Shown here in pieces: positions 8,915-19,191 of a stretch of 64,000 bases of DNA (the stretch's first letter is position 1; every line of letters starts with the position of its first letter). Source of the stretch: Enterococcus sp. CSURQ0835 (GTDB taxonomy: Bacteria > Bacillota > Bacilli > Lactobacillales > Enterococcaceae); contig NZ_CACSLH010000008.1 of NCBI RefSeq assembly GCF_902706605.1, positions 1-64,000 of the forward strand, written 5' to 3'. Both the position numbers and the translations under genes were made by a program. Below the pieces are notes generated by a model. The model did no database searches, was not told where the DNA came from, and was given only the letters and a program-made list of their open reading frames with translations.

Positions 8915-10927
8915 CTATTGCGGACCGACCGCATTCAGCGACTCAGCTGACTCACTGGACGACTTCACTTGATAGATCGACCAACCGTCACTTTCTGGTC
9001 CATAGACCCGAATAAATTGTAAGGCGTTCAACGAATTGTAATTTTCTAACATCCGTTGACTAACTACGTAATTGACACCTAATTTTTCAACTAAGCGGAA
9101 ATTTAAATCCATCGTAAACGAATCAGCATACGTTAAATCGTAACTCGTCGGCTTGGGAGTAACAAAAGCCGTCATGTGAGCATAACGATTGTAGACTTTT
9201 TCATGATGTCCTGCGGGATCTGCTTGCTGCCACAATTTCGCATCCGGATAAAAGCGCACCGTATTCAATGAGCGAACACCCAGTGCCGGAGTGAAATTGT
9301 AAAGCGCTCCTTCTGTCAGCCATAATTTGTCAGGATCTTTTTTATTTTGCAACTGGATCGCTTGCGCTAAACTTTTTTCAAAGATCGCCCCTGTACCTTC
9401 TGTGATCGGATTGACAAAGCAACCCATAACGATGGTGATAGCAAGTAAAAGTAAGCCCGCGATTTTTTGACGGAACAAAACAAGTCCCATTAGAAAAAGA
9501 TAAATGATGATCGTAGCTGCAAGCTCCGGTTCAGTTAAATAGCCGTTGATTTTAGAGGTCAATAGCGGCACACTGACGCACACGCCGCTCAAGCCAATCA
9601 ACAACCAATTGATCGTGCGACTAAAGATCGCCTTTTCAGCTAAAACACCCAGCAGCCAGATGGTGACTAAGGCTGCCGCAAAACCAAATGGCAACATCGC
9701 ACGTTTCGTCACGACAAACGAAAGCAATGTCCACTTCGCCGCTTCAGCTGGAAGTCCGACCAATAACCAAAACAACACAAAAAATGAAAATAAAAAGATC
9801 GGCCAAACGAAAAAGTTTTTCTGCCGCAATTGTTTCGTTTTAAAGACGACAAGCCCAGCCGGCACACTGATCAAATACAAATTAAAGAAGTTGGCACTTT
9901 CGACTTGATTTTCATACGGCGCCCCAGTTGCAAACGGCAATTTCCAATTCGTTAAAAATAAAAACAAACGCCAAATGGGCCACTTGCCACCAGTTGCGAT
10001 CCGTCGACCAGGATAAACCGTGTCTAAAGAAGCCGTGATCGCCGAGCTTGAAAGCTGATAGAAATGCCACAATGTGTAACTGACCACAGCTACAGCTGGT
10101 ACGATCAATAAAAGATCCAAAAGGTCCCAGTTAACTTTTTTCCTAAAATGCACGACGACGGCTATGACCCAAAACAACAAAAAGTAACCAAACAACACTT
10201 GATGCGCCGGATAGATCACCAAAACAAAACCGAGCCCGCACACCATCGCGAGTAAAACCATTAATAAACGTAGCCAGCGTTTTTCATGCTGGGCAAAGTA
10301 ATGGTAAAACGCCAGCATCAAGCCTAAGGTGAAAAAAACTAAATCACCTGCGTGTTGCATGAACCACCACTGCACGGCCGGTGAAAAAGTAATCAAGGCG
10401 GCTCCAATCAAAGATAATCCTCGCCTTTTTTTTGTTAAGATCAGCGACACTTCAAACGCTAACAGCAACATCCCAATCAGTTTGAAGCCCCAATAAAAAG
10501 CGAGCCCGTGATCACGACCTAAAAAGAAAAAGCCCCAGTTAAACGGTTTTCCGATCGCAGTCAAGTCTTTGACTGGCGCGTTATACGCTACGATCATATT
10601 TTGACCTTCCAGCCCATAATCAGGGTTATTCACGGGATAATCCGCTTCCGTCTGAGAAAAATAAAAAGGTGCTTGGACCCGCCATTCATCAGAACGGATC
10701 GTGCGCGCTTTGCCAAACAACACATCGGTCGTCTTACCGTCATTTCGTTGCGCGACATAATTATCCCATACATTTAGTGAGCTGCCATTCAAGTTCAATG
10801 CCACGATTAAAATCAGCGCAAAAAGGCCGATCAGGTAACGAAACTTGATCAGCTGGTTAAGGAGGCGCGATCCGATTTTTGGTTTGTTGGATTGTTGTCG
10901 TTTACGTATTTGTTTTCTGCTTTCCAT
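8915..10927 (-). CDS. Large multi-spanning membrane protein, probable GT-C-type glycosyltransferase
   Basis: A 670-residue protein with a basic N-terminus (SRKQIRKRQQ), a first TM helix at about 30-50, then an extracytoplasmic loop with a RSDEWRVQAPFYF motif, and about a dozen more hydrophobic segments. The C-terminal ~150 residues are soluble and probably extracytoplasmic. An acidic pair in the first outer loop followed by many TM helices is the layout of GT-C transferases, which use polyprenyl-phosphate sugars. That suggests it decorates the polysaccharide outside the membrane, but this is inference. The ATG at 10927 is preferred because GGAGG lies 5 bases upstream; the longer reading from 10942 has no good RBS. 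The start overlaps the end of the preceding GT2 gene by 26 bases, suggesting translational coupling. Confidence 0.7.
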   Translation of the reverse strand: MESRKQIRKRQQSNKPKIGSRLLNQLIKFRYLIGLFALILIVALNLNGSSLNVWDNYVAQRNDGKTTDVLFGKARTIRSDEWRVQAPFYFSQTEADYPVNNPDYGLEGQNMIVAYNAPVKDLTAIGKPFNWGFFFLGRDHGLAFYWGFKLIGMLLLAFEVSLILTKKRRGLSLIGAALITFSPAVQWWFMQHAGDLVFFTLGLMLAFYHYFAQHEKRWLRLLMVLLAMVCGLGFVLVIYPAHQVLFGYFLLFWVIAVVVHFRKKVNWDLLDLLLIVPAVAVVSYTLWHFYQLSSSAITASLDTVYPGRRIATGGKWPIWRLFLFLTNWKLPFATGAPYENQVESANFFNLYLISVPAGLVVFKTKQLRQKNFFVWPIFLFSFFVLFWLLVGLPAEAAKWTLLSFVVTKRAMLPFGFAAALVTIWLLGVLAEKAIFSRTINWLLIGLSGVCVSVPLLTSKINGYLTEPELAATIIIYLFLMGLVLFRQKIAGLLLLAITIVMGCFVNPITEGTGAIFEKSLAQAIQLQNKKDPDKLWLTEGALYNFTPALGVRSLNTVRFYPDAKLWQQADPAGHHEKVYNRYAHMTAFVTPKPTSYDLTYADSFTMDLNFRLVEKLGVNYVVSQRMLENYNSLNALQFIRVYGPESDGWSIYQVKSSSESAESLNAVGPQ

Positions 10928-11771
10928 TGGTTCCTCCAACATTTTTCCACTGTCTCAACGTCCAAAGCGCATCTTTTACGCGCCGTTGAAACAGCTGTTT
11001 GATCCCGCGCAACAGTAATTGTTTTTTGAACGCTGGCAACTGTGCCACGTGATACGTTTGATAAAAGTGCGTTTCTGCTGCTAAAATTTTTTGATACCGT
11101 TCATGACTCAACGTTTTTGGAGTCAACACACTCAACTCATGTTCGATCGTGACCGCCAAGACTTGCAGCGTCTGATTTGTTTGAAAGACTTGCCAGCTGA
11201 GCCAATGATCTAAATAATCCAGTGGAAATTCTTCATTGTACCCACCGCAAGCCGCTAAAAAATCTAACGCGACGGCTAGCCCGGAATTGATCGCCATGAC
11301 GTCTTTCGTGTAGTTGCCGCTAGTCGGTAAAATATTATGTAACGGCCGCAAGCTCGTAGTAAAAACGGGTGAGATCTGCTGGTTATGATCATAAATAATC
11401 GGCGCGATCAACGCCGTTCGTTCAGTCGCGTTTTTTTGCGCGCTGATCATTTTTTGTAAATACGCAGCATTCAACTCCGTATCTTGATCTAAGGTCACCA
11501 GCCACTTGCAACCAGCTTTAACACTTTGCGGCCACACGTCATTATATGCTTTGGCTAGTCCGCTATTTTCAGCTTGCCACTGATAAGAAAAACGTGGCGC
11601 TAACTGTTCAGGCTGATTTTTGGTAGGACTATTATCGATTAAATAAATCTGCCGCAGCTCCGGATAATCAGTAGACGAAAGCAGTTGTTTGAGACTTTGA
11701 ACGGTCTTTGACTCACTTGCGGTCATTTTATACAACACGATCACCATATCAAACAACTTACTTTCCTCCAT
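10902..11771 (-). CDS. GT2 family (rhamnosyl)transferase (EpaI-like position)
   Basis: A 289-residue single-domain GT-A/GT2 glycosyltransferase. The nucleotide-sugar-binding N-terminus reads DMVIVLYKM, and a DQDTE motif near residue 97 supplies the DxD-type metal site. There are no obvious TM segments. It lies 9 bases after rfbD and overlaps the next membrane-protein gene. Position and family suggest transfer of rhamnose from dTDP-L-rhamnose, but the acceptor is unknown. The start is uncertain: the ATG at 11771 has only a close GGAAG, whereas an in-frame TTG five codons in has GGAGG at ideal spacing. Confidence 0.8.
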   Translation of the reverse strand: MEESKLFDMVIVLYKMTASESKTVQSLKQLLSSTDYPELRQIYLIDNSPTKNQPEQLAPRFSYQWQAENSGLAKAYNDVWPQSVKAGCKWLVTLDQDTELNAAYLQKMISAQKNATERTALIAPIIYDHNQQISPVFTTSLRPLHNILPTSGNYTKDVMAINSGLAVALDFLAACGGYNEEFPLDYLDHWLSWQVFQTNQTLQVLAVTIEHELSVLTPKTLSHERYQKILAAETHFYQTYHVAQLPAFKKQLLLRGIKQLFQRRVKDALWTLRQWKNVGGTNGKQKTNT

Positions 11772-11780
11772 CTTCCATCT

Positions 11781-12623
11781 TTACGCTTTTTCTAACGCGA
11801 TAAACTTAGCTAACGCTTCTTGCCAAGTCGGGATCTTAAAGCCAAGATTTTCTGCTTTACTTAGATCCATCACTGAATATTGCGGACGTGTTGCTTTTTG
11901 CGGATATTCAGCACTAGTGACCGGTAAAACTTTGACGTTCGTCTCTTTTAAGATCTCTTTTGCAAATTCATACCATGAGCAACTATTTTCATTTGATAAA
12001 TGATACACGCCAAATGGTGCGCTTTTCTCGATCACATATACCATGAACTCAGCTAACGTCCGAGTCCAAGTCGGGCGACCAAATTGATCGTTGACCACAG
12101 TCAGCTGATCATGTGTCTCCGCTAATTTTTGCATCGTATAAATAAAATTATGTCCATAGATCCCAAAGACCCAAGAAGTCCGGATAATGTAGTAATCTTC
12201 CATGATCTCTTGAACTGCTTGTTCGCCTAATAATTTCGTCCGACCATATTCATTTTGCGGATTCGTTTGATCATCCACGGCGTACATGCCATCTTTTTTC
12301 TTCCCATCAAAGACATAATCCGTACTGATGTAAACTAAAGTCGAACCAGCTGCTTTGGCGGCATTGGCAACATTACGTGTCCCGTCAACATTGATTTTTT
12401 CATCTAATTCTTTGCCTTCATCTTCAGCTTTATCAACAGCGGTATACGCTGCACAATGATAAATCAATTCCGGTTTTAATTCCGTGATATACTTCATCGT
12501 CGCAGCTTCATCCGTAATATCTAAATCATGCGCATCCGTTGAGACGTAATCCATTTTCTTTTCATCTAATAAATGGCGCAATTCAGTCCCTAGTTGGCCA
12601 TTTCCACCTGTCAGTAAAATCAT
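11781..12623 (-). CDS. rfbD: dTDP-4-dehydrorhamnose reductase
   Basis: The last enzyme of dTDP-L-rhamnose synthesis; it reduces dTDP-4-keto-L-rhamnose with NAD(P)H. The N-terminal Rossmann motif is TGGNGQLG, and the catalytic Tyr-Lys pair appears in YGRTK, as in the extended SDR family. The chosen start (MILLTGG) is preceded by AAGGAGG; a 25-residue upstream extension lacks an RBS and family support. It follows rfbB after a 130-base gap containing a hairpin (12719-12746), so expression may be tuned separately. With rfbA, rfbC and rfbB it completes the rhamnose donor pathway that feeds the glycosyltransferases of this locus. Confidence 0.95.
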   Translation of the reverse strand: MILLTGGNGQLGTELRHLLDEKKMDYVSTDAHDLDITDEAATMKYITELKPELIYHCAAYTAVDKAEDEGKELDEKINVDGTRNVANAAKAAGSTLVYISTDYVFDGKKKDGMYAVDDQTNPQNEYGRTKLLGEQAVQEIMEDYYIIRTSWVFGIYGHNFIYTMQKLAETHDQLTVVNDQFGRPTWTRTLAEFMVYVIEKSAPFGVYHLSNENSCSWYEFAKEILKETNVKVLPVTSAEYPQKATRPQYSVMDLSKAENLGFKIPTWQEALAKFIALEKA

Positions 12624-12718
12624 TTTTACTTTTCCTCCTTGAAACGTGCATTTCAAACATTGAACAAAATTTTTCCAGTTCCGATGCGCAAAAGACATGG
12701 CTTTTGTTTATACGGAAA

Positions 12719-12746
12719 GGGACTAGCACCAGACAGTCCCAGTCCC
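12719..12746 (-). other. Intercistronic hairpin between rfbB and rfbD
   Basis: GGGACT and AGTCCC (12719-12724 and 12735-12740) form a small hairpin, and AGTCCC is repeated directly at 12741-12746, allowing two alternative pairings. There is no long T tract, so it is more likely an mRNA-processing or stability element than a full terminator. It lies in the 130-base gap between two otherwise tightly packed genes. Confidence 0.4.
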
Positions 12747-12753
12747 TCGATCT

Positions 12754-13800
<1,047 letters not shown>

Positions 13801-14382
13801 TTAGATCTCACCATAAACGAAAGGATTGTCTGCTTCAAATTCTTTCAAGGTAGGATGTTTTTTATCTTTATCAGACGTGATCGCTTTGTCGATCGCGATC
13901 GGCCAATCGATCGCAAGTTCTGGATCATCAAATGCGATCCCGCCATCTGCTTGCGCATCATAATAATTATCACATTTGTACAAGAAATTCACATCAGGCG
14001 TCAACGTTACGAAACCATGCGCATAACCTTTTGGTACTAACAATTGACGGTGATTGTATTCTGACAAAATGTAGCCCTCCCATTTACCATAAGTTGGGCT
14101 GCCTTTACGAATGTCAACGATCACATCTAAAACAGCGCCCGTCACGACCCGAATCAATTTAGTTTGGGCTGATTTGCCTTTTTGAAAATGCAATCCCCGT
14201 AAGACACCTGGTTGGGTCGAAAGAGAATGATTGTCTTGGATAAAATCAAAATCGATCCCAGCTGCTTTAAAATCTTTTTCGGAATAGCTTTCCGTGAAAA
14301 AACCACGGTGATCGCCAAAAACAGCTGGCTCCACGATTTTTACGTCAGTCAAATTCGTATTCGTTACGACCAATTTCCCCAT
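13801..14382 (-). CDS. rfbC: dTDP-4-dehydrorhamnose 3,5-epimerase
   Basis: Epimerises C3 and C5 of dTDP-4-keto-6-deoxyglucose to give dTDP-4-keto-L-rhamnose. The 193-residue cupin-fold protein carries GDHRGFFTES near residue 23, DNHSLS, and VLRGLHFQ with the catalytic His. It starts one base after the rfbA stop, implying translational coupling, and has its own GAGGGCG RBS. The product feeds RfbD. Confidence 0.96.
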   Translation of the reverse strand: MGKLVVTNTNLTDVKIVEPAVFGDHRGFFTESYSEKDFKAAGIDFDFIQDNHSLSTQPGVLRGLHFQKGKSAQTKLIRVVTGAVLDVIVDIRKGSPTYGKWEGYILSEYNHRQLLVPKGYAHGFVTLTPDVNFLYKCDNYYDAQADGGIAFDDPELAIDWPIAIDKAITSDKDKKHPTLKEFEADNPFVYGEI

Positions 14383-14383
14383 C

Positions 14384-15256
14384 TTATTCGCCCTCTTTTG
14401 CTAAATGTAATAAGTATTGTCCGTATTGATTTTTCTTCAATGGTTGTGCTAGTTCTACCATGTGTTCACGGGTGATGTAGCCCATTCGGTAGGCGATCTC
14501 TTCTAGACACGCGACTTTTAAGTTTTGGCGTTTTTCGATCGTTGAAATAAATGTTGAAGCTTCAAGTAATGATTCGTGAGTCCCGGTATCTAACCAAGCA
14601 AAGCCGCGGCTCATCACTTCGACAGATAATTTGTTGCGTTTCAAATATTCTTTGTTGACATCGGTGATCTCTAACTCGCCGCGTGCAGAAGGTTTGATAT
14701 TTTTAGCGATTTCGATCACATCGTTGTCGTAAAAATATAAGCCGGTAACTGCATAATGAGATTTTGGTGCTTCAGGTTTTTCTTCAATCGAAACCGCCCG
14801 CATGTCATCATCGAATTCTACTACGCCGAAACGTTCTGGATCATTGACGTGATAACCAAAAACAGTCGCACCAGTTTCTTTACTAGCTGCGCGTTGCAAC
14901 ATTTTCGACAGTCCGTCGCCGTAATAAATATTATCGCCTAACACGAGACAAACACTATCAGAACCGATAAACTCTTCCCCAATAATGAAAGCTTGCGCCA
15001 ACCCATCAGGACTTGCTTGAACGGCATATTCAATCGAGATACCTAAATCAGAGCCGTCTCCAAATAATTCTTCAAAGCGTGGTGTATCTTGCGGAGTCGA
15101 AATGATCAAAATTTCTTTGATCCCCGCTAACATCAAAGTAGACATTGGATAATAGATCATCGGTTTATCGTAGATCGGCATTAATTGTTTTGAAGTGGCT
15201 TTGGTCAACGGATACAAACGTGTTCCGCTGCCGCCAGCTAAAATGATTCCTTTCAT
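14384..15256 (-). CDS. rfbA: Glucose-1-phosphate thymidylyltransferase
   Basis: Makes dTDP-glucose from glucose-1-phosphate and dTTP, the committed step to dTDP-rhamnose. The N-terminal nucleotidyltransferase signature is [11 protein letters not shown], with a [11 protein letters not shown] lysine and a downstream [11 protein letters not shown] metal-binding aspartate. The length of 290 residues matches RmlA. The start at 15256 (MKGIILAGG) is chosen because GGAGCGAGG precedes it and family proteins begin there; the reading frame continues upstream only by chance. It is the first of four adjacent rhamnose genes. Confidence 0.97.
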   Translation of the reverse strand: MKGIILAGGSGTRLYPLTKATSKQLMPIYDKPMIYYPMSTLMLAGIKEILIISTPQDTPRFEELFGDGSDLGISIEYAVQASPDGLAQAFIIGEEFIGSDSVCLVLGDNIYYGDGLSKMLQRAASKETGATVFGYHVNDPERFGVVEFDDDMRAVSIEEKPEAPKSHYAVTGLYFYDNDVIEIAKNIKPSARGELEITDVNKEYLKRNKLSVEVMSRGFAWLDTGTHESLLEASTFISTIEKRQNLKVACLEEIAYRMGYITREHMVELAQPLKKNQYGQYLLHLAKEGE

Positions 15257-15330
15257 TTCCTCGCTCCTAACTTTTATTTGAATCCATACGAAATTATTAT
15301 ACCGTATGTTGGTAAACAGGATAAGACCCT

Positions 15331-16077
15331 TTAGGAATTCTTTCGAAATTCCCGCTCGCGTTTGCGTACTTCTTGATAAGCGTGAAACCGCCATTTAAAC
15401 TGTTGCCAGCGACTTGAAGTCGTCGCGATCTCTGACGCATTCAACGCATGGCGCCGGTATAAAACAAGCGGTGCCGCGATGAACTGAACTTTTTTTTGCC
15501 GGTCAGCCAACAGCCCGATCCACATATCATGCATCGGAACTTTTTCTGGGATCGGCAAGATCATTTTCTTTAGTTCCGCTCGAAAAGCCATCCCAGCGCC
15601 AATATAACTGCTGCGTAATAAATTGGGCCAAAACCCGCTGCGAGTCCGTCGAAATTTTTGATAGGAAGCTTCCAGCGGTTTCAATTGATCGTCCACGATC
15701 ACCAAATCAGAGATGATGACTTGTGTTCGGGGCTGCTGCGTAAACAAGGTGACGATCGTCGCGACTTTTTCCGGCTGCCACACATCATCTTGATCACTTA
15801 AAAAAATAATCTCGTTTTGACTATGTAAGATGGCATTTTCGACATTGGTCCGAATGCCTTGCTGAGGATTTTGAAATAATTTGATCCGCGGATCATTTGT
15901 CTGATAGTTTTGCAACAATTCCCACGTGCCATCACTGGAATGATCGTCTGAAATGATCAGTTCATCGGTTGCTTGTAATTGATTTAAGATGCTGTCTAAT
16001 TGCTGATCGATAAATTTTTTTCCGTTATACGTCGCCATACATACGGAGACCGTCAATTTTCGTTTCGTGTCCTCCAT
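15331..16077 (-). CDS. GT2 family glycosyltransferase (EpaC-like position)
   Basis: A 248-residue soluble GT-A/GT2 transferase. It opens with [10 protein letters not shown], has an [11 protein letters not shown] motif that binds the nucleotide, and a LSDQDDVW metal-binding motif at about residue 95. The C-terminus is basic ([10 protein letters not shown]), suggesting membrane-surface contact. It lies 45 bases after the WbbL-like transferase and 74 before rfbA. It is probably one of the rhamnosyltransferases that build the polysaccharide backbone; the linkage is unknown. AGGAGG precedes the ATG. Confidence 0.85.
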   Translation of the reverse strand: MEDTKRKLTVSVCMATYNGKKFIDQQLDSILNQLQATDELIISDDHSSDGTWELLQNYQTNDPRIKLFQNPQQGIRTNVENAILHSQNEIIFLSDQDDVWQPEKVATIVTLFTQQPRTQVIISDLVIVDDQLKPLEASYQKFRRTRSGFWPNLLRSSYIGAGMAFRAELKKMILPIPEKVPMHDMWIGLLADRQKKVQFIAAPLVLYRRHALNASEIATTSSRWQQFKWRFHAYQEVRKREREFRKNS

Positions 16078-16121
16078 CGCTGCTCTTGCCTCCTAAAGCT
16101 TAGTACGTCGAGCCAACGAAA

Positions 16122-16928
16122 TCAAAACCAATGCCAGCCCCATTTATGAAAAAATTTTCCCATCGACTGCAGGAAAGTCAAAAAAAGTTTGCGGTTTTTC
16201 ACTGCCCCACGCTCATATAAATGCGTGACTTGATAGCGCGGTGTGTATAAGATCTTATGCCCGGCCGCTTCCATTTTAAAACACAGATCGTTGTCTTCAA
16301 AATACATGAAATAGCGTTCGTCAAACCCGTCTAGTTCCCGAAACGCTGCTAGATCCACTACCATGAAGCTACCCGAGATCATTCGCACGTAACTGTCACG
16401 ATCATCTGGCAAATCACGACATTCAAAACGAGCTAAACGTTTGGCAAACATTTTTTTGACGAATTTAAACGGAATGAAACGCAACGCATAATCAAACACA
16501 CTCAAGCGTTGACGGATCAAATACTGCGTCGAGCCATCTTGATTCAAAATCTTGGGGGCGACCATGCTACATTCGGGATGCAGCTTCAATAACAACACTA
16601 ACTTAGTGATGACTTCTTCTTTTAATAAGATATCTGGATTGAAAATGATCCCGTAACGTTCTGAAGCGGTTAACAGATTTTGATTGTGACCAAAACCAAA
16701 CCCTTTGTTGGCAGGATGGAACACTACCTCCACAAAGGGTATAGTCGCGTATTCTTTTAGGCGCTTGCGATACTCTTCATCAGAATGATTATCAAAGATC
16801 TTGATCAAGACGTTCGCTTCTTCACCTAAAGACTCGATCAAGGTCGCAAGACTCATAAAAAGTTTGTCACTGTTGTGGGTGACGATGCTGATGATGACCG
16901 GTTCTGATTTTTCCATATTGGCACTCAT
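16122..16928 (-). CDS. GT2 rhamnosyltransferase, WbbL-like (EpaB-like position)
   Basis: A 268-residue GT2 enzyme. IISIVTHNS starts the fold, a NPD metal motif appears in IIFNPDILL at about residue 98, and a FMYFEDNDLCFKM motif holds the catalytic acid. This arrangement is common in rhamnosyltransferases that add the first L-rhamnose to GlcNAc-PP-undecaprenol (WbbL type). The start overlaps the stop of the TagO/WecA-type gene by four bases (ATGA), so the initiating enzyme and the presumed second enzyme are translationally coupled. The next in-frame ATG is four codons in, and the RBS is weak for both. Confidence 0.85.
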   Translation of the reverse strand: MSANMEKSEPVIISIVTHNSDKLFMSLATLIESLGEEANVLIKIFDNHSDEEYRKRLKEYATIPFVEVVFHPANKGFGFGHNQNLLTASERYGIIFNPDILLKEEVITKLVLLLKLHPECSMVAPKILNQDGSTQYLIRQRLSVFDYALRFIPFKFVKKMFAKRLARFECRDLPDDRDSYVRMISGSFMVVDLAAFRELDGFDERYFMYFEDNDLCFKMEAAGHKILYTPRYQVTHLYERGAVKNRKLFLTFLQSMGKFFHKWGWHWF

Positions 16929-18043
16929 TTCTTCAAAAATTTCTTGATCACTTGATCGCGATATTCTTTATTCCCAAAAAAATGGAACGTCTTTGTGATA
17001 TAACTGTGTTTTTCGCCGATCAAACCGATCAGTTCCAGTAAAAATGTAATGGCTAATCCCATCGAAACGATCAACACGATGGTCCCAATCGTACTCGTAT
17101 AATTCAATAAAAGTGCAGTAAACGAAAATAAAACGGCGATCGCATAAATCGTTAAGACCGCCCCACGATGGGTGAACCCAAGATTCAATAACCGATGGTG
17201 CAAATGTTGCTTGTCCGCACTGGAGATCGGCATGTGATTCGATTTACGCCGGACCATCGCAAAAAAGGTGTCGGTCACGGGAACTCCTAAAATGATCAGC
17301 GGCGTAACGAGTGTGATGAACGTTACATTTTTCAAACCTTCTAACGAAAGCACTGCGATCATAAAACCTAAAAACAGCGCGCCGGTATCCCCGAGATAAA
17401 TCTTGGCCGGATAAAAATTATAGGGAAAAAAGCCCATAATACTAGCGACTAAACAAAAAATCGTTAATGAAATATACGTCGTGGATGCGTGTAAGAAAAA
17501 ATACCCGATGACGCCGATCGTCGCCAGTCCGATCATCGAGACGCCCGCGGCTAAACCATCTAAGCCATCGATCAGATTGACTGCATTGGTGATGCCGTAG
17601 ATCCAAAAAAGTGTCGCCGGAAAACTCAACCAGCCTAACGTAATGTGGCCAAAGATCGGCACCGTCAAAAAATTAAAGCGGATGCCTGAACCAAAATAAA
17701 TCACTAATGCAGCAAGTAAAATTCCCAAACTTTTTTGTTTTGGTGTCAATTCAAATTTATCATCTAACAAGCCCGTAATCACGATCACGCTACCGCCTAA
17801 TAAGATCGGTACCACGTAACTGCGGGGGATCAAATTATGGAAAAACAACAATGTCGAAGTCGCAAACGCAATAAAAATCGGTAACCCGCCGGCGCTTGGC
17901 ATCGGAACTTTGTTGATCCGCCGCGCGTTTGGATTATCCACTAACCCTAACTGGACCGAAACAATCTTAAAGATGGGCGTTAAGATCAAGGCTAAGACAA
18001 ACGTCAAAAAGTATTTGATCACGATCCCAAATGAAACCAGCAC
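16925..18043 (-). CDS. Undecaprenyl-phosphate sugar-1-phosphate transferase (TagO/WecA type, EpaA-like)
   Basis: Starts the polysaccharide by moving a HexNAc-1-phosphate (probably GlcNAc-1-P) from UDP-sugar to undecaprenyl phosphate in the membrane. About eleven hydrophobic segments are seen. Family motifs are GLLDDKFELTPKQK, NAVNLIDGLDGLAAG, YLGDTGALFLG and the cytoplasmic His-rich HLHHRLLNLG. The start is taken as GTG at 18043, since GAGGAGG sits 8 bases upstream; a longer reading to 18082 lacks such a site. The mature protein is about 372 residues. It is the first gene of the locus, behind a TATAAT promoter and two leader hairpins. The same family also starts wall teichoic acid, so that is an alternative. 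Confidence 0.92.
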   Translation of the reverse strand: MLVSFGIVIKYFLTFVLALILTPIFKIVSVQLGLVDNPNARRINKVPMPSAGGLPIFIAFATSTLLFFHNLIPRSYVVPILLGGSVIVITGLLDDKFELTPKQKSLGILLAALVIYFGSGIRFNFLTVPIFGHITLGWLSFPATLFWIYGITNAVNLIDGLDGLAAGVSMIGLATIGVIGYFFLHASTTYISLTIFCLVASIMGFFPYNFYPAKIYLGDTGALFLGFMIAVLSLEGLKNVTFITLVTPLIILGVPVTDTFFAMVRRKSNHMPISSADKQHLHHRLLNLGFTHRGAVLTIYAIAVLFSFTALLLNYTSTIGTIVLIVSMGLAITFLLELIGLIGEKHSYITKTFHFFGNKEYRDQVIKKFLKK

Positions 18044-18063
18044 ACTTATTTCCTCCTCGTTTT

Positions 18064-18106
18064 GAGCTGACAGACAGCTCACCCAAACTATTGCATTTCA
18101 TGCAAT
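18064..18106 (-). other. Two leader hairpins in the 5' UTR of the polysaccharide operon
   Basis: ATTGCAT/ATGCAAT (18090-18106, 7-bp stem, 3-base loop) and GAGCTG/CAGCTC (18064-18080, 6-bp stem, 5-base loop) lie between the promoter and the RBS of the TagO/WecA-type gene. The first would begin only a few bases after the transcription start. Neither has a T tract, so they look like mRNA-stabilising or protein-binding stem-loops rather than terminators. Confidence 0.45.
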
Positions 18107-18117
18107 GACTCAAAATC

Positions 18118-18145
18118 ATTATAACGAAACTTGGAATGTTTACAA
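18118..18145 (-). promoter_or_regulatory. Sigma-A promoter of the rhamnopolysaccharide synthesis operon
   Basis: On the minus strand, -35 TTGTAA (18140-18145) and consensus -10 TATAAT (18118-18123) are 16 bases apart. It lies about 75 bases upstream of the GTG start of the initiating transferase gene. Confidence 0.7.
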
Positions 18146-18233
18146 GTCGCTGGTGGTAAAGAAAACTGAAATAAACTCGGTAAGCTAGCTTAGGCACACG
18201 CCCTTTTTGATCCGTGACTTAGCTTGCAAAAAG

Positions 18234-19169
18234 TCAGTCCAGTTCATTCGACTGTTTTTTAGCTTTGCGTTGGGCCAACTTTTTTTTCACGAAGGCATCA
18301 AAGCGACTTTCTTTAGCTTCAAATTGTTTGCCGGTTCGATATTCTTCGATCGTAACGTTTAAAACACCGCCAAAGATCAAGATCATCGCCGTAAAATTCA
18401 ACCAAAACATCAACACGATAAAACTTCCGATGATTTGATAACCAGAGACACTTTTGGCAAACGTGCGCGCATAAAAACCAAAACCTTGTGCTAAGGCCAT
18501 CCAACCGATCGTCGCAAACAGCGTACCTGGAAGCGTTGACCGCCATTTGATTTTAGCATTCGGCAAGGCTTTATACATCGCCGATAAAATTGCTAAAAAC
18601 GCGAGAATGATGATCGGCCAGCGTAACGTTAGAAAGACGGTCACGATCTTCGGTGAAAAATTAAAGATCGGCTGCAAAAATTCTAACACCACTTGCCCGA
18701 CACTAAAGACGATCGCAACGGCGATGATCCCTAACATCAAAGCGCCCACCATGCCGGCTGAAGCGACGCGCCCTAACATACTGTTACTGCTTTCCACGCC
18801 ATACGCACGATCCAATGCTTTTTGGATCGCGTTGACCCCTTTACTGGCGGACCAAATCGCGGCAAGCAACGAAATGGATAACATGCCGCCTGAATTACTA
18901 GTCAACAAATTTTTGATCGCTGGACCTAAAAAGCTATAGATCTGCCCCGGCAACACTTCTTTGACATACGGCAAGACGGTCTGGGGCGTGACGTTGATAA
19001 AAGGTAAAATGTTGCCCACTGCGATCAGTAAAGGAAAAATCGACAATAATAAGTAGTAGGCGACCACAACACTTTGATCCCCGATCTCAGTTTTTGCCAA
19101 GTGTTTTTTAAACGGGGTCAAAAAACGATTCAGCTTTTCATTTTTTAAAATTTTTTTGAGCGAATCCAT
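18234..19169 (-). CDS. YihY/BrkB family inner-membrane protein
   Basis: A 311-residue polytopic membrane protein with about six hydrophobic segments between residues 35 and 280 and a basic cytoplasmic tail (KKLAQRKAKKQ). The VVAYYLLLSIFPLLIA segment near residue 40 and the later GFYAR motif are typical of the YihY/BrkB family. The family was once called ribonuclease BN by mistake; its actual function is not established. The ATG at 19169 has GGAGAGG 6 bases upstream; two earlier ATGs are too close to or overlap it. It begins 22 bases after the map stop, so it is probably co-transcribed with map. Confidence 0.85.
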   Translation of the reverse strand: MDSLKKILKNEKLNRFLTPFKKHLAKTEIGDQSVVVAYYLLLSIFPLLIAVGNILPFINVTPQTVLPYVKEVLPGQIYSFLGPAIKNLLTSNSGGMLSISLLAAIWSASKGVNAIQKALDRAYGVESSNSMLGRVASAGMVGALMLGIIAVAIVFSVGQVVLEFLQPIFNFSPKIVTVFLTLRWPIIILAFLAILSAMYKALPNAKIKWRSTLPGTLFATIGWMALAQGFGFYARTFAKSVSGYQIIGSFIVLMFWLNFTAMILIFGGVLNVTIEEYRTGKQFEAKESRFDAFVKKKLAQRKAKKQSNELD

Positions 19170-19191
19170 CCGCATCCTCTCCATCTATGAG

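Noticed and set aside
18180-18233. Possible terminator after the YihY gene (AAGCTA/TAGCTT with CACG/CGTG)
   Set aside because: The stem is imperfect with large internal loops and has no T tract directly after it.
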